Below are positions 44,440 to 55,039 of a stretch of 64,000 nucleotides of DNA, one piece after another. Position numbers and translations under genes: made by a program. The notes beneath the pieces are model-generated. The model made no database searches, was not told the origin of the DNA, and saw only the letters and a list, made by a program, of their open reading frames with translations. The DNA comes from Heterocephalus glaber (taxonomy: Eukaryota > Chordata > Mammalia > Rodentia > Bathyergidae). The stretch covers positions 14,698,009 through 14,762,008 of the forward strand of contig NW_004624747.1 in NCBI RefSeq assembly GCF_000247695.1, in the 5' to 3' direction. Each line of letters begins with the position of its first letter. The first letter of the stretch is position 1.

Positions 44440-46673
44440 GCACTGAAGCTGGGCAGGCTGCCTGAAGATGGCTGAGCTTGAGGCAGCAGGCACTCAGCTG
44501 ATGCTCACAGTCAGGCTGATCCTGCCAGTCTTTCCACTGCAGAAAAGGAGACAAATGGAAAAGTGCTGTCGGTGTGGTGTTATCCTTCCACAACAGCCAC
44601 ATTAAGGAGTCTGCTGCTCAGAAAATGTTGCCTTATGGATGAAAACAAACTTCTCCATTTCTTTGTCTTTGGCCAGCACAGAACAACATCGTTTTACATT
44701 ACAATAGTTGAAGTTCCAAATTCCTCTGTTTTTGAAGGAATGGGAGCCCAGTTTAAATGATGGAGAGGGAGATTGCAGTTCTTACAAAGAGAATATATCA
44801 GAGTGAAGAAAATCACTCTTTCTTTAGCAGGGACTTTGATGATCAAAAGGCATACTTTGCAGGCACCACCAAAGACACAGTATTTCAATTTAGAATGGAA
44901 AAATATTTTTTGCTAAATTTTTTGTGTACTCCCCCACCCCCACCAAAATAGAAGCTGTCCAGGAGTTTACCAAGATCCTGCCTGTCCTGGCGTGGCATCC
45001 ACAGGATCATACTGCCTGCATTCTTATGCGCATCTCATGCTGATGAGCTGGAAGCCCTGCAGATGCACACAGGTTATACAGCTAGATTTGTAGACCTGGA
45101 GGTGGGTGAGCAGTAGACTGGATCTTTGTGATGTGTTCATGAATCTGGCAGAGAGTGACATCACTATTGCTCCATTTGCAAAAGAGCCCCTGACAATGGG
45201 CAGGCTGCACAAAGAAACTGGTCAGTTGATTGTCCAGTCAGTGGAGACCCAGAGAAGTCGGACAGCCAGATTGTACAGGATGTTGCCCTAAAAACAAAGG
45301 AAATCTTCACCAGCCTAGCAACCAATTTTAGAAGTTGTGGACGATGGAGGAAAGTGACTCCTCAATTTCGAGGCATTAAAGCAAAAATGATTTCCACCAG
45401 CAATGGAAAACTTTCTTTACCATCTAGCAGCAGCTGAACAAATGCTGAAAATATGGCTGAGACAAAATGTCCAGCTGATGACTGTTACAAAGTTCTGCTT
45501 TCATGCTGATTCCCCATTAACTATGTAAAATGCTGTAACAGAGTAAATGTTATATTTTTAATGATTCATTTGAAAATAGTAAGATTTGACCTGGAAAACA
45601 CTAAAACGTGCAAACATTTGTGATTTTCTCCCAGTTGACTGGTGTCCCACCTCCTATCAGATTTGGACAAAGCACTGTAAGTGCTGTGTCTGGCCTTGTA
45701 AACCAGCTGATGCCCTGGAGCAAGGGAGAAAGCTCTGTCAAGTCCCATGTAGACCACAGCACATGCAAAAGCCTTCTTTACAACTTCCTGTTTGTGTAGA
45801 GGTAAACTAATGTTTCATTTTCAGAAAGCTGCCTGAAATGTTGCTTTGTATTCTTCTAGGAAGAACTTTAATTCCTACTGGGGAATTCTTACTTTCTGTG
45901 CCAAACTGCTAAGTTTTCTGCAGAACTATCTAGAACATTATTCAAGAGATCTTGCAGTTGCTCTTTCTTGTTAAAGAAAATTTTTTTTCTTAGCCTTCAA
46001 ACATTTGCCTATGAGAGTTTTGCATAGACTTTATACTTGAGTGGACAACTTTAATAATCCATATTTATACTGCTGCAGAAGTAAGCACTTGGTCAATTTA
46101 AGCCATTAGTTCTCTTCAGTTAACCCTGTTGCTAGTACTATTCTTTGGAAAAGATGCCGATCCATGTATTGTAGAGTAGAATAGAAGCTCCTTTGGAATA
46201 GTAATGTCTGTCGGACTGAAGCAATGACTTTATCTAATTGGTGAGGGTGACAGAATCAACTTTTCGCAGGGGCCAAAGCCAGAGAATAGCTTCATACAAC
46301 TTCAATCATTTGGCTACCTATCAAGGTGACTTCTTGCCCGGTTGTGTACTTTTTTTATAATTGGAGACCTTAAAATTGCCAAATAAGCATGGCTGCCTAA
46401 ATCGTGTACTCACTATTTCATTATGAATATTCATATTAATTACAAAAGATTACTTTTAACTCAGTCCTGTTGTCTTTTGAAATTTTACCTGGAAATATGT
46501 TTGCAAAATAATTATCTTTATTGAATCTTTTTTTTTTTTGGTGTTAGATGTTTGTTAGGTAAAAATAAAAAGTGCCTTTTTCCGTTCCTTCCTTGGGTTG
46601 GAGTGAGAAGGACCTGAGATATTTACTGAGGCCAACAATTGAGAATTGATTCTGCTCTTTATAAACACAAAGC
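44440..46673 (+). pseudogene. DENND10: Processed pseudogene of DENND10 (FAM45)
   Basis: Conceptual translation recovers DENND10 in order across shifting frames: a start at 44468, then VWCYPSTTATL and DENKLLH (about 44566-44660), YQSEENHSFFSRDFD (about 44793-44840), IEAVQEFTK (about 44950), DELEALQM (about 45040), and a C-terminal HLAAAEQMLKI (about 45421-45453). The functional protein is a DENN-domain factor of the late endosome. This copy is intronless and broken. It has an extra stretch after the N-terminus, a missing internal block after EVPNSSV with TGA at 44758-44760, a second gap before IEAVQE, TAG at 45114-45116 and TGA at 45388-45390 replacing the arginine of the conserved KRFPP segment. 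About 1.2 kb of 3' UTR-like sequence follows. Duplications aaaaaggctacaaga (44425-44439) and aaaaatggctacaaga (46674-46689) bound the insertion. Not functional as protein. Confidence 0.9.
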
Positions 46674-46689
46674 AAAAATGGCTACAAGA

Positions 46690-47104
46690 ATAAGAGAAAG
46701 GAAAAACAATCCAGTGGCAGAAAGAAAGGGCTTTCAGTAAGGGAAATAGACTCTTTAATCTTTAGAGCACACATTTTGTTAAGTCTGCATAATGCATGAA
46801 ACGCAAGAACATCCTGAGGACAGCTGGAGTTCAGGGCAGAAGATCAAGTTGACAAGTTGGCTCTGGGGTAAAACAAGAGGGTGGGGGCTTGGCTGGCAGC
46901 ACTGACCTGTGATTCTCTGTGTTTACGCAGAGCTGCAGCAGGAGCTGTCTCAGACCATCCATCACCCGTGCTAGGCTTCCCCCACTGCCCAGTTTTCCCT
47001 GAGGGACTTTGGAGCCTAGAGCCACAAGGATGGCCCCGTGTCTGGTTCTGGCTGCTGCGCCCACAGATCCAGACCACTGAACTCATTTTTGGGGTAGGAG
47101 ATGA
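46690..47104. other. No confident feature
   Basis: GC-richer around 46850-47080. An acceptor-like 'tctctgtgtttacgcag' ends near 46931, but there is no recognisable exon. Confidence 0.3.
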
Positions 47105-47275
47105 TAGCATCTCTGCCACTCCTAGGCAGAGTGACCTTGGGCAAATGCCCCCACCTTTCTAAGCCTCAGTTTGGTCTTCTGTAAAGTGGAGCTAATAGGA
47201 GTTCCTAATTCATCGGGCTGTATTGCACAGTGCCTGGAATATAATAAGTGCTTAAAAATTGGTGGCTATCTACTT
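47105..47275 (+). repeat. MIR SINE
   Basis: 'gagtgaccttgggcaaatgc', 'taagcctcagtttggtcttc', 'cacagtgcctggaatataat' and 'aagtgcttaaaaattggtgg' cover the MIR core to its 3' end. Confidence 0.85.
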
Positions 47276-47314
47276 TTATTACTATAATTATAATTGTAAT
47301 AGCTAATAGTGTCA

Positions 47315-47470
47315 AACACATTCTGAAAGCTTTGTTTAAAATAAGTTCTTTATTCCTCACAGCTTAAGAGGTACACACTATTAATGGACCATCTTCTAGA
47401 TGAGGGAGCAAAGGTAGAAGCATTTGCCTAAAGCCACAGTTGAGTGGTAGACAGCAAGTATGAAAATATG
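47315..47470 (-). repeat. MIR SINE
   Basis: 'ttctttattcctcacagctt', 'tagatgagggagcaaaggta' and 'cacagttgagtggtagacag' are antisense MIR. Confidence 0.65.
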
Positions 47471-48180
47471 GAAATATCAGTCCCCCCAATTCCCTTTGTG
47501 CAACATCTGATTAGGTTTGCAGGAGGGGTGGGAGCAGACTACTCAAGAACTGGAGAGTGAAGAGCAGATAGGTGGAAGAAGGGACTAGTCTGGAGCTAAA
47601 ACCGATGGACAGAAAGGTAGACCAATAGTCAGTGGGCCGGGCCAGCCCTCTCTCTTCCGTGTCCCTCTACCCCGCAGAAGGAATGCCAGGACCATCCCAG
47701 ACCTGTCTTGGAGGTCAGGAAACTGCCAATTAAGGCAGACACAGAGGGAAAAATCTGTCTCTCTAGAAACATAGACAACATCCCTGTGCTTCTGGCCTCT
47801 CTTCTCTTACTAGATGGGACTTGGGCTGAGGAGAGGCAAAGGCAAGAGGGAAGCCTCTCCTTGGCTAGAAAGATTTAGTAAAGCAGAACTTTCTAGAAAA
47901 CTGAAGGGGCTGCTGGCCATCTGAACTTCTGGGAAGAGTCTAGAAGTCAAGCCAGGGGCTGGAGGAACACTTGGCTCCACTAATACCACCCTCCTCTTTG
48001 TGCAACATCAGCCTGCGAGTGGCCCAGAGCCAGGGTCCCCACACAAGGAGGAAATTTCATGTCTCCTGTAGGTCTAGACTGAATTCTAACATAGGGAGAA
48101 ATCAGTCTTGCAGGGACCTCACCCTCTGGGCCCTCAGACATGTTCAGGGGGACAGTTGGTTATTGCTACTTCTCTTGCTT
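47471..48180. other. No recognised repeat; GC-richer unique sequence
   Basis: 'ccgtgtccctctaccccgcag' at about 47657-47677 is acceptor-like, but I see no convincing donor after it. No gene called. Confidence 0.3.
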
Positions 48181-48184
48181 ACAT

Positions 48185-48715
48185 GCCTTAAATGGCTTCT
48201 TGGTGCCTCCATGAAACCCTGAAGTTCCTTGTGTGGCCTTTGGCACCCTGAGCCATCTCACCTGCCTACCTTCCCCATGTCTTCTCACACGTGTGCTGCA
48301 TTGGTCCACATGCAGCACCCTGCCTAACCCAGGCTGTCTCTCCTCTCCTGGACTTTGCTGAGCCTAGGCCCCTGCCTAGAACCTTTTTCCTGTCCCCTCT
48401 CATTCGCTACTTGCAGAACCCTAATCATCCTTTAAGATTCTCCCTTAGAGCCAGGTGTGGGGCTGCACACCTGTGATTCCAGCACTCTGGGAGGCTGAAG
48501 CAGAAGGATCACAAGTTTAAGCCCAGCCTGGGCAACTTAGTGACTTAGCTAGACCTTGTCACAAAAATTAAAAAAAAAAAAGTTGCTGGGGATGCAGGTC
48601 AGTGCAGGCATCCTCCGTTCATTCTCCAGGACCCCCACCAGAAAAAATGATTTTCCCTGACTTCTCATTATTTGTCTACTCCCTTGTATCTGATTAAATA
48701 TTCTTGGAGGACATA
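48185..48715 (+). mobile_element. L2 fragment split by a B1-dID
   Basis: L2-like 'ttccttgtgtggcctttggc', 'cctttaagattctccctta' to 48448, resuming at 48648 with 'ttttccctgacttctcatta' and 'tctactcccttgtatctgat'. The two halves are in L2 order. Confidence 0.7.
48449..48647 (+). mobile_element. B1-dID dimeric SINE inside L2
   Basis: B1-like left half: 'agccaggtgtggggctgcac', 'ctgggaggctgaagcagaag', 'cccagcctgggcaacttagt'. Then an A-run, then an ID-like half 48575-48647 ('gttgctggggatgcaggtca', 'gttcattctccaggaccccc'). Confidence 0.88.
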
Positions 48716-48839
48716 AGTCTAAAATGGTGTCAGCAGGGACTTTTTCCTCAAAGGTTTTGGGTAAAATTTTTTGCTGGCCTCTTCCTACATTCTGATGGTT
48801 CCTAACAATCCTTGGCTTTCCTTAAGTGGTAGCTACATT

Positions 48840-49080
48840 ATTCCAGTCTCTCCCTTGGTCTGCCATGGTTGTCCCCCTCCACATGTCTCTGTACCATTAT
48901 ACACCCTTCCTATAAGGACACCCTAATTAATGTCCCATAAGGTCTAACCCAATTTAATGTCATTTAGGTCAATTACATCTGTGAAAACCTTAATTCCAAA
49001 TAAGGTCATCTTCTGAAGTTTCAAGATGAGTGTGAGATCGGAGAGAACACTATTCAACCAGTACAACTAGTTTATGAATG
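48840..49080 (-). mobile_element. MaLR LTR fragment (MLT1-like)
   Basis: 'tataaggacaccctaattaa', 'aattacatctgtgaaaacct' and 'taattccaaataaggtcatc' are the antisense 5' half of an MLT1 LTR. Confidence 0.7.
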
Positions 49081-49670
49081 AGAAGAGTACTGTCGGCTGG
49101 AATGTTCAAAGAAAACTTTGTTCCAGTGTTTAACGATAAGCTGAGTACCTGAGGTTGACTACTGTTTGCACCAGAAAGAATAAAAAGAAATGGTATTCTA
49201 TTGGGGTTTTAGCTCGAGCTAACACCCAATGGTGAGGCATCAGTGATCCTTACGTAACTTCTCCAGTCTGTTCTAGCTTGTGCCCCACAATAATCTTTTC
49301 TCAAGATCCCGTAACTCCACCCATTTGCTTCCCCCACTTAAAACAATCTGGCAGCAGGAGAGAAATACTCAATATCTTAAAGCAGAACCCATTAGCTAAT
49401 AAAGCTGAAAGTAACAATCTGTCACTTTGAAAATATGAGTTCACACATCTCTCAAGATCTTTTCTATTCTAGCAATAACACTGAGCTAATTCCGACCCCC
49501 CCCCTCTGTCCTTCCATCCCTCCCTCCTTCTCCTGTGTATTTCCACATAATAAATGTCAAGTCATCTTGGGAGTATTAAATGCCAAAGTGGCCCATGTAG
49601 TTGGAGAAGGTAGATTATTAATTCCAGAAAGCAAGGAGAAAAATAAAACTCCAGAAAACAGCAGAAAGTA
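49081..49670. other. No recognised repeat
   Basis: Contains a perfect 14-bp palindrome ttagctcgagctaa at 49209-49222 and a C-run at about 49496-49504. Otherwise nothing assigned. Confidence 0.35.
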
Positions 49671-49674
49671 ATGG

Positions 49675-49870
49675 TGTCAGGCAGTTGGAGGTTCAAATGT
49701 CGACTTCATCACTAGTGACTTGTGTCTTTGTGACTTCTTGAGTCTCAACTTTTCTCATCAGTAAAATGGGGATAAATAATCACACCACCCTGCCTGGCTT
49801 GTTTTCAGATTAAGTGCTATGATAAAGGTGCTGTGCCTGCTACAGAGTGAAGACCTGAATAATTTTTTCC
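49675..49870 (+). repeat. MIR SINE
   Basis: 'gcagttggaggttcaaatgt', 'cagtaaaatggggataaata' and 'tggcttgttttcagattaag' cover MIR. Confidence 0.75.
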
Positions 49871-50390
49871 TATTGTTAGTAATTTATTACTCTTGTAAGT
49901 CTAAAACATGATACATTTGTACTTTAAAATAAACCAAATAGGATCTAATTTAAGAGTCACAGTTTTCAGCTTAAAAGAGATACAGTTATAAAATCAAAGA
50001 AAAAATATCAGTGAGAACTCAGCATGCATTTTCTCCTGCAAAGCATATGCATTTCCTAAGTATTTGCTTAAAATGCCTAAAACCAATAACTCACCTAAGG
50101 GCAATGAGGACTCCCAGAACCCAGACTGGTCTCAAACATCACAACCCCAAGCACAGAAATCAGAGATCCTCAGCAAGATCTCTGATTCTTGCTTTGTACA
50201 CAAACTACATGAGGACTTGAAAGTTGTACCACGCCGGAGAGTGAGAAAGAGAGGGTCTTACAAAAGACCCAAGGGCCAACTTTAATAGTCCTCCACTAGC
50301 CAAACGTGGATAATTTGAGTAAAAGCAAGAATGCAATGGAGTTTAGTACATCAAATACATTAAGGATCCATGAATCCACAATGGTATATA
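49871..50390. other. No recognised feature
   Basis: Unassigned, AT-rich then mixed. Overlapping open frames at 50011-50285 have no recognisable domain. Confidence 0.35.
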
Positions 50391-50394
50391 AACC

Positions 50395-50550
50395 TAATTC
50401 AGTTATTTCATTAAATCCTCCTCCCTTCAATGCTGTGAAGGAATTTCTAATTATCTCTATGTCTCAGTGAAGACTCAGAGAGGTAAAGTTCCTCATCCAA
50501 AAGCACACAGCTTAGAACTGAAGGAGCAGGAATTCCAAACCAGATCTGTG
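50395..50550 (-). repeat. MIR SINE
   Basis: 'catccaaaagcacacagctt' and 'gactcagagaggtaaagttc' are antisense MIR. Confidence 0.7.
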
Positions 50551-50884
50551 ACATTCCCAAATGTATTGTGGAAACTATTCTACAAAGTTTAATATTACTT
50601 GCACTATCCCCACCACAGCAGGAATAGGGAAGCATATAAAAAATAGTGAGAATAACAAACTATTAAAGTTTTACCCTGCTGTCTCTCAGTCCCTGGTTAT
50701 AAGCAACAGATGTTGGAGGTTGAGTGTGTGGCATGATATAGATGTGAAATGATAATGATGGACCAATTATAACCACTCTTGTGTAAAGCCACAAGGGCCA
50801 TAAAATGGTCTTTGGTTTCAAAGTAGGAACAAGCAAGCTGTTTCTAAGGCACTTCCTAATTCATGTTCACTCCTTCCCATCCCT
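50551..50884. other. No recognised feature
   Basis: Nothing recognised here. Confidence 0.35.
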
Positions 50885-51075
50885 CAGACCAAAGTTTTTC
50901 AGAAAGTAGCCTGGGAACCATTTTTGCCCATCACCTAGAGTACTATTTAAAAATGCAGATATAGGGGCTCCATCTCAACCCTACTAAATTGATCCCTAGT
51001 GGGCAGGGCCCTGTAATCAGTATTTTTCGCTAAGTTACCTGAGAAGGATGTTAGATTATCACAGTTAGAGAAACA
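50885..51075 (+). mobile_element. MER5A hAT DNA transposon
   Basis: 'gtttttcagaaagtagcctg', 'cactaaattgatccc'-like body, 'ggccctgtaatcagtatttt' and 'cacagttagagaaacac'. Old non-autonomous element. Confidence 0.65.
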
Positions 51076-51164
51076 CAACGTTCCTCCCACTCTAGAACAT
51101 CTTTAACCTTTTTGCCTGTGCCTTCCTCATTTAACCTTCTTTGCACTTCAGCAAGGGTGATCTC

Positions 51165-51369
51165 CCCACCACCACCACCATCCTAAGGATTGAACGCAGG
51201 GCCTCTGCACTGAGCTACATTCTTAGCCCTTTTAAATTTGTTTTGTTTTGTTTTGTGACAGGATCTTGCTAAATCACTAAATTGCTTAGACTTGGCTGTA
51301 ACTTTCACTCTTCTGCCTCAGCCTCCTAGAGTGCTAAGATTACAAACATGCACCACCATGCCTGGCTCA
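51165..51369 (-). mobile_element. B1-dID dimeric SINE
   Basis: On the plus strand the ID half comes first ('gattgaacgcagggcctctg', 'gagctacattcttagccc', about 51165-51232). A ttttg-rich linker and the B1 half follow ('cttctgcctcagcctcctag', 'accaccatgcctggctca'). Confidence 0.9.
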
Positions 51370-51394
51370 GGATGATCTTTTTAGAGGATACATC

Positions 51395-51890
51395 TTATCT
51401 GTCATAGCTGTTAAAATTTTTCAGTGGTTTCACAGTATCCTTAGAACAGAGCCCAAACATTTTAGCTCCTTAATAATGTCCAGCCTTGTTTGCCATTGCT
51501 CCCATGTGCCCCACACTTCCTGACACCCGCATCATGGCGAGCTCAGCCTTTCTTATATTCACTCACTCGTGCCTCTGTGATTCTTCCAGAATGTTCTTGT
51601 CTATCATTCACTCTAATCCTAGCAGTGCCTGTCTCTCCAAAACCTTCTCAGCCTCCAAATGACCTTCTGGATTCACCTCATCTTGGCCTTCCTCAGTGTT
51701 TTTGGCTGAGTGAAGTCATCTCCTCTGATCTCGTTACATCTCCCTAGTAGCACACCCTTAAGATACCCAGTAGCCAGTAGGTTACCAGAAACTTGGCCTG
51801 TTACCTCCTGCTAATCTTGGAAATCAGAGGTCATGTCTTTTTCACCACTGCATCTCCATCACCTGGCAGAATTCCTGACACATTACAATG
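51395..51890 (+). mobile_element. L2 LINE fragment
   Basis: 'ttcagtggtttcacagtatc', 'gaacagagcccaaacatttt', 'catcatggcgagctcagcct' and 'ctgcatctccatcacctggc' run in L2 order to the 3' end. Confidence 0.75.
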
Positions 51891-51974
51891 GCTCCAAGTG
51901 GACAGATGGTGTCTGTCTTGGTAACAGCCCTATCTCCAGAAGGCATGAAATTCTTGGAACTCACAGAGATCATT

Positions 51975-52060
51975 AAGTTATGGAAGGAAGGGAGAAAGGG
52001 AGGAAGGGAAGAAGGAAAGAAGGAAGGAAAGAAGGAAAGGAAAGAAAGGGAAGGAATTAC
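51975..52060. repeat. (GGAA)n-type purine repeat
   Basis: Imperfect ggaagg/gaaagg repeats on the plus strand. Tandem GGAA can be bound by ETS factors, but this is a short ordinary tract. Confidence 0.85.
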
Positions 52061-52900
52061 ATCACCCTCTTCATCTTCACTATCATGACAGATACATTAG
52101 CCCACTCATCCTCTGAACTCTACTAACCTTCCCTTATTCCTTTATCAACAATAATTTTCTAGCATAGTTTTCAATAGTTTTCTACCCCATTGGCTCAGAG
52201 CCATGATCTTGGCAAAAGGAAGCAAAGGGTGGCATGTTTTATCTTCCAAATATCCTCTTGAATACTTGATTTTCTTCACAATTTTCAAACTCTTTGAAAA
52301 AGTATGCACTCCTTACAACAGCCTGGGAAGAAAACAAGGTAATTCTTGGTCTCCCCAGGATAGGGGTGACTTCATCCCCAGCCCTGTTCTCGGGCTTGCT
52401 CCATCCCCACCTTCATCCCTTGTTTAGACACCTCATGTTGAAGAAGTGACCACAAGTAGCCAGTCATGTTGCACACTAGAAGCCTCACTCCTGGCTGCAG
52501 TTAGTAGGACCTCAGCTGTACAACTGACTTCAGCCAATCAGGTTTCTCTTTTGAGAATGTGAAATGGAAAACAAAGGAGACTTCCTTGAAGGTCATTTTT
52601 GGCATACTTGGATACTGCGAGCTGAGCCAGAGTGCAGAGAAAAGCAGAGGAGCCACTAGACGGCGAGAGAGGGAGAAGGGGAGAAAGGGGGTAACAGAGG
52701 TGAGTCTCCTTGGCTTCTGATCTCTGCATGATGCCCCAGCGGAGCGTCTTGTGACAACCAGCTCTGAGACCTGCTCCATGGTCTCAGAAGTCCTTTGACT
52801 GTGTCCTTCTAGTAAATCCCCCGTTTCATTAGAGTCAATCTGATATGTTTCTCTTTCTTGTTAACAAACAAACCTTGACCCAGATTGGGGAGGAAACCAG
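52061..52900. other. No confident feature; LTR-like end near 52600-52870
   Basis: About 52600-52870 ('gagctgagccagagtgcaga', 'agtaaatcccccgtttcatt') has the feel of an LTR 3' part, but I cannot name a family. The rest is unassigned. Confidence 0.3.
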
Positions 52901-52904
52901 AAAG

Positions 52905-53060
52905 AACCCAGGGCTAGATAGAGATCAGAAGACCTTAGTGGCTTTACTACTGAGTGACTGTGTGACCTCAGGCAAAGCAGTGGCTCTCCTGTGGCCTCAG
53001 TTTCCAATCCTTTAAACAAGAGATAGTGACAATTCCCAGGATACAGGACCAACTGAATAA
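52905..53060 (+). repeat. MIR SINE
   Basis: 'actgagtgactgtgtgacct', 'caggcaaagcagtggctctc' and 'gtggcctcagtttccaatcc' match the MIR core. Confidence 0.75.
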
Positions 53061-53394
53061 CATTAAAAACATGCTGCAGCTATGTAATTTCTAAGTGAAG
53101 CAACTTGTGCAAGTTCTCCATAATGGTGGGAAATTTCAAGCCCTGTAGTAGGTAATCAATGAGAGAACACCTAGGGAGAGATCGATTCAACTCAGAGGCA
53201 CTTTGTACAAACAGCCTTCCAGGAGTGGAACTGCCTGTGGATACTGACGGGAGGTGGGAGCAAGGGGGGAATGCCTTTTGCTATGCCCTCCCCAGAAGTC
53301 ACCAAATTCTGAGAGATGTCAGCCTGGAGAGAGAGCCTCAGTCAGTCCGTGGACAGGAGGGGAATATTTCCCTCTAGCTCCATCTCTACTATCA
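53061..53394. other. No recognised feature
   Basis: Nothing assigned between the MIR and the L2 end. Confidence 0.35.
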
Positions 53395-53515
53395 ATTTTT
53401 CTTTCTAAATTTGGTAGCTTCAAGGGCAGAGATAGCATCTGTCCTGCTACAGCTTTATCTCCAGAGGGCGGGAAGATCTGGCCCATAGCAAATGCTAATG
53501 GGTGGATGAAGATCC
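53395..53515 (+). mobile_element. L2 3' end fragment
   Basis: 'tggtagcttcaagggcagag' and 'tacagctttatctccagagg' match the L2 terminal region. Confidence 0.6.
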
Positions 53516-53519
53516 TTCT

Positions 53520-53757
53520 GCTTCGGTATGCCTGTCTGTCTCTTTGGTCCCTGATTTAATGTCTCTGCCTCAGCTTCTCTTTTTATGCCTTTTCTCTGTG
53601 TTGTCTCTCTGCCTCTTCCACCCCCTTTGTCTCTGTCCAGTCTCCTCTCTTCTTTTCGTGTCCCTCTCCCTTCTCTCCTCTCCTGTCCTCTGTCTCTTCC
53701 TCATTCCTCTCTGTCTCTTGCGCACACCAGACTGGCTCTCTTTGTCTTCTTCCGTCT
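53520..53757. repeat. Polypyrimidine tract (TCTCTG-rich)
   Basis: About 240 bp dominated by T and C on the plus strand (tctctgcctc, tgtctctg). Overlapping long open frames on both strands follow from its low complexity. Confidence 0.8.
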
Positions 53758-53760
53758 CCT

Positions 53761-53808
53761 GTTGCCTGGTAACCACCCTCCCCACCAGCCGGCAGAAACC
53801 ATAGCAAC
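53761..53808. promoter_or_regulatory. Pair of RFX X-box motifs
   Basis: gttgcctggtaac (53761-53773) is a full X-box: GTTGCC, one spacer base, GGTAAC, fitting the RFX consensus GTNRCC-N(0-3)-RGYAAC exactly. ccatagcaac (53799-53808) is a second, reverse-oriented half-to-full match. RFX factors bind such sites at ciliary and other promoters. The sites lie just upstream of a CpG-enriched patch, which supports a promoter role but does not prove it. Confidence 0.5.
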
Positions 53809-53849
53809 GGGCAGCCTGGAGATTCAGCCATTCATCTCCCTTTTGTCCC

Positions 53850-54129
53850 TTGCTTTTCTGCGGCGGCGCCCGCTCACGTGGTCGCTCCAATTACAGGTAC
53901 TCGGGCCCCATTGACGGCAGAGCCCACTCCTGGGCGGAGAAGCTGCTGGGAGCTGCGGCATATGGCATTTTTGTGACTCCTCAGGTGCCTCCTGCAGCGC
54001 TCAAGGACAACAGGGTCTCCAAACTCGTACTCAAACACCTAGCTTTGCAGGCGGTGGCAGGGGAGGGAAGGAGGAGTCGGAAGTGCCCCATAGATGGACA
54101 GACAGGCTTCCTGACCCAAGCGCCTCCAG
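53850..54129 (+). other. CpG-enriched patch, candidate first exon with donor
   Basis: About 14 CpG dinucleotides in some 220 bp, against a CpG-poor background, include gcggcggcgccc and a CACGTG E-box at about 53876-53881. At 54127-54136 cag|gtgagaa is a consensus splice donor. A frame stays open through the block (53850-54386) but has no ATG near its start and no domain I recognise, so I do not call it coding. Together with the X-boxes, this is the best candidate in the window for a true promoter and first exon, perhaps of a non-coding RNA or of a gene lying further right. Confidence 0.35.
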
Positions 54130-54369
54130 GTGAGAAGCCTGGGACCAGAAGAGCAGCTGGTGGGGAGGCAGAGTGCTTCATGCACAGGCCCCTGCCCTGC
54201 TACTACTGGCCGAGAGTCCCGGAGGCTCTGACCTTCCCTCCGTTCCTCCAAGACATAGGTCATTTTCAAGCCACTGAAGCTTTGCACATGCTAGTCTCTC
54301 TGGACCAACCATCTCTTCTCCGCACCTTAACACTCCCACCCTGGCCTCCTATCCTCACTCTGAATGGAT
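54130..54369. other. GC-rich unique sequence after the candidate donor
   Basis: No repeat recognised. It fades into L2/MaLR-like sequence. Confidence 0.3.
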
Positions 54370-54805
54370 GGTGTATTCGTCTCTGAGCACAGCGATAACA
54401 AATTACCACCAATGGAGGTAACCTAAACATCAGATATCTATTGACTCACACTTTTAGAGGCTAGAAATTCAGCATCAAGGTGAGGCCAGGACCACGCTCT
54501 CTGGAGGCTCTAGGGCAGACCCTTCCTTGCTTTCTCTAGCTCCTGGGGGCTGCCAATAATCCTTGGCAGATGCATCCCTCTCGTCTCTGCCTGGATGGTC
54601 ACATGGCCTTCTTTCTGTGTCTCTGTCCAAATTTTTCTCTCCTTAGAGGAACAACGGTTATCAGAAAAACCCCATCCTAATCTAGGATGACCTTGCCTTA
54701 ACTTGATTACATCAGTAAAAGACCAACTACAGCCATATTCTGAGGTTCCAAGTAGACATGAATTTAGGGAGAAGGAGGTACGATTCAACCAGTTTCAATG
54801 GTTAT
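54370..54805 (-). mobile_element. MaLR LTR (MLT1-like)
   Basis: 'gcgataacaaattaccacca', 'gacccttccttgctttctct', 'ggccttctttctgtgtctct' and 'attctgaggttccaagtaga' are an antisense MLT1 LTR, nearly complete. Confidence 0.8.
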
Positions 54806-54814
54806 TTCTCTTCT

Positions 54815-54910
54815 AGGCTAATAAGCCCTGTACTCTCTCCAAACCTTTGCTCACCACTCTGCCCTCTAGTGCCCAGCACAATCTATATTTAGTGAATGAA
54901 TGAGCAAGTG
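54815..54910 (+). mobile_element. L2-like 3' fragment
   Basis: 'ctctgccctctagtgcccag' and 'tttagtgaatgaatgagcaa' resemble the L2 terminus. Short. Confidence 0.4.
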
Positions 54911-55039
54911 AGAGGAGATTTGCTTCCATAAAACTCAGTACTCCTTATCCACAAAATGAGAAAAACAGGATCACTTCGAAAGGTCATTCAGGAGGACTCT
55001 GCCTGTCACATAGAGAATGTACAAAAGTCAGTGACCGTG

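Noticed and set aside
45566..45810. Short open frames within the DENND10 retrocopy
   Set aside because: They lie in the 3' UTR-like part or in shifted frames of the pseudogene, not in independent genes.
47657..47712. Acceptor-like site followed by a weak gag|gtcagg donor
   Set aside because: The donor is poor, the enclosed piece would be only about 35 nt, and no other exon-like signal is near.
49209..49222. 14-bp perfect palindrome ttagctcgagctaa
   Set aside because: A palindrome of this length is expected by chance in a 64-kb window, and nothing around it suggests a binding site or element end.
53570..54386. Open frames of 100-178 codons near the CpG patch
   Set aside because: The left ones are read through a polypyrimidine tract. 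The 178-codon frame has no ATG near its start and no recognisable domain. I kept the region only as a candidate promoter and exon.
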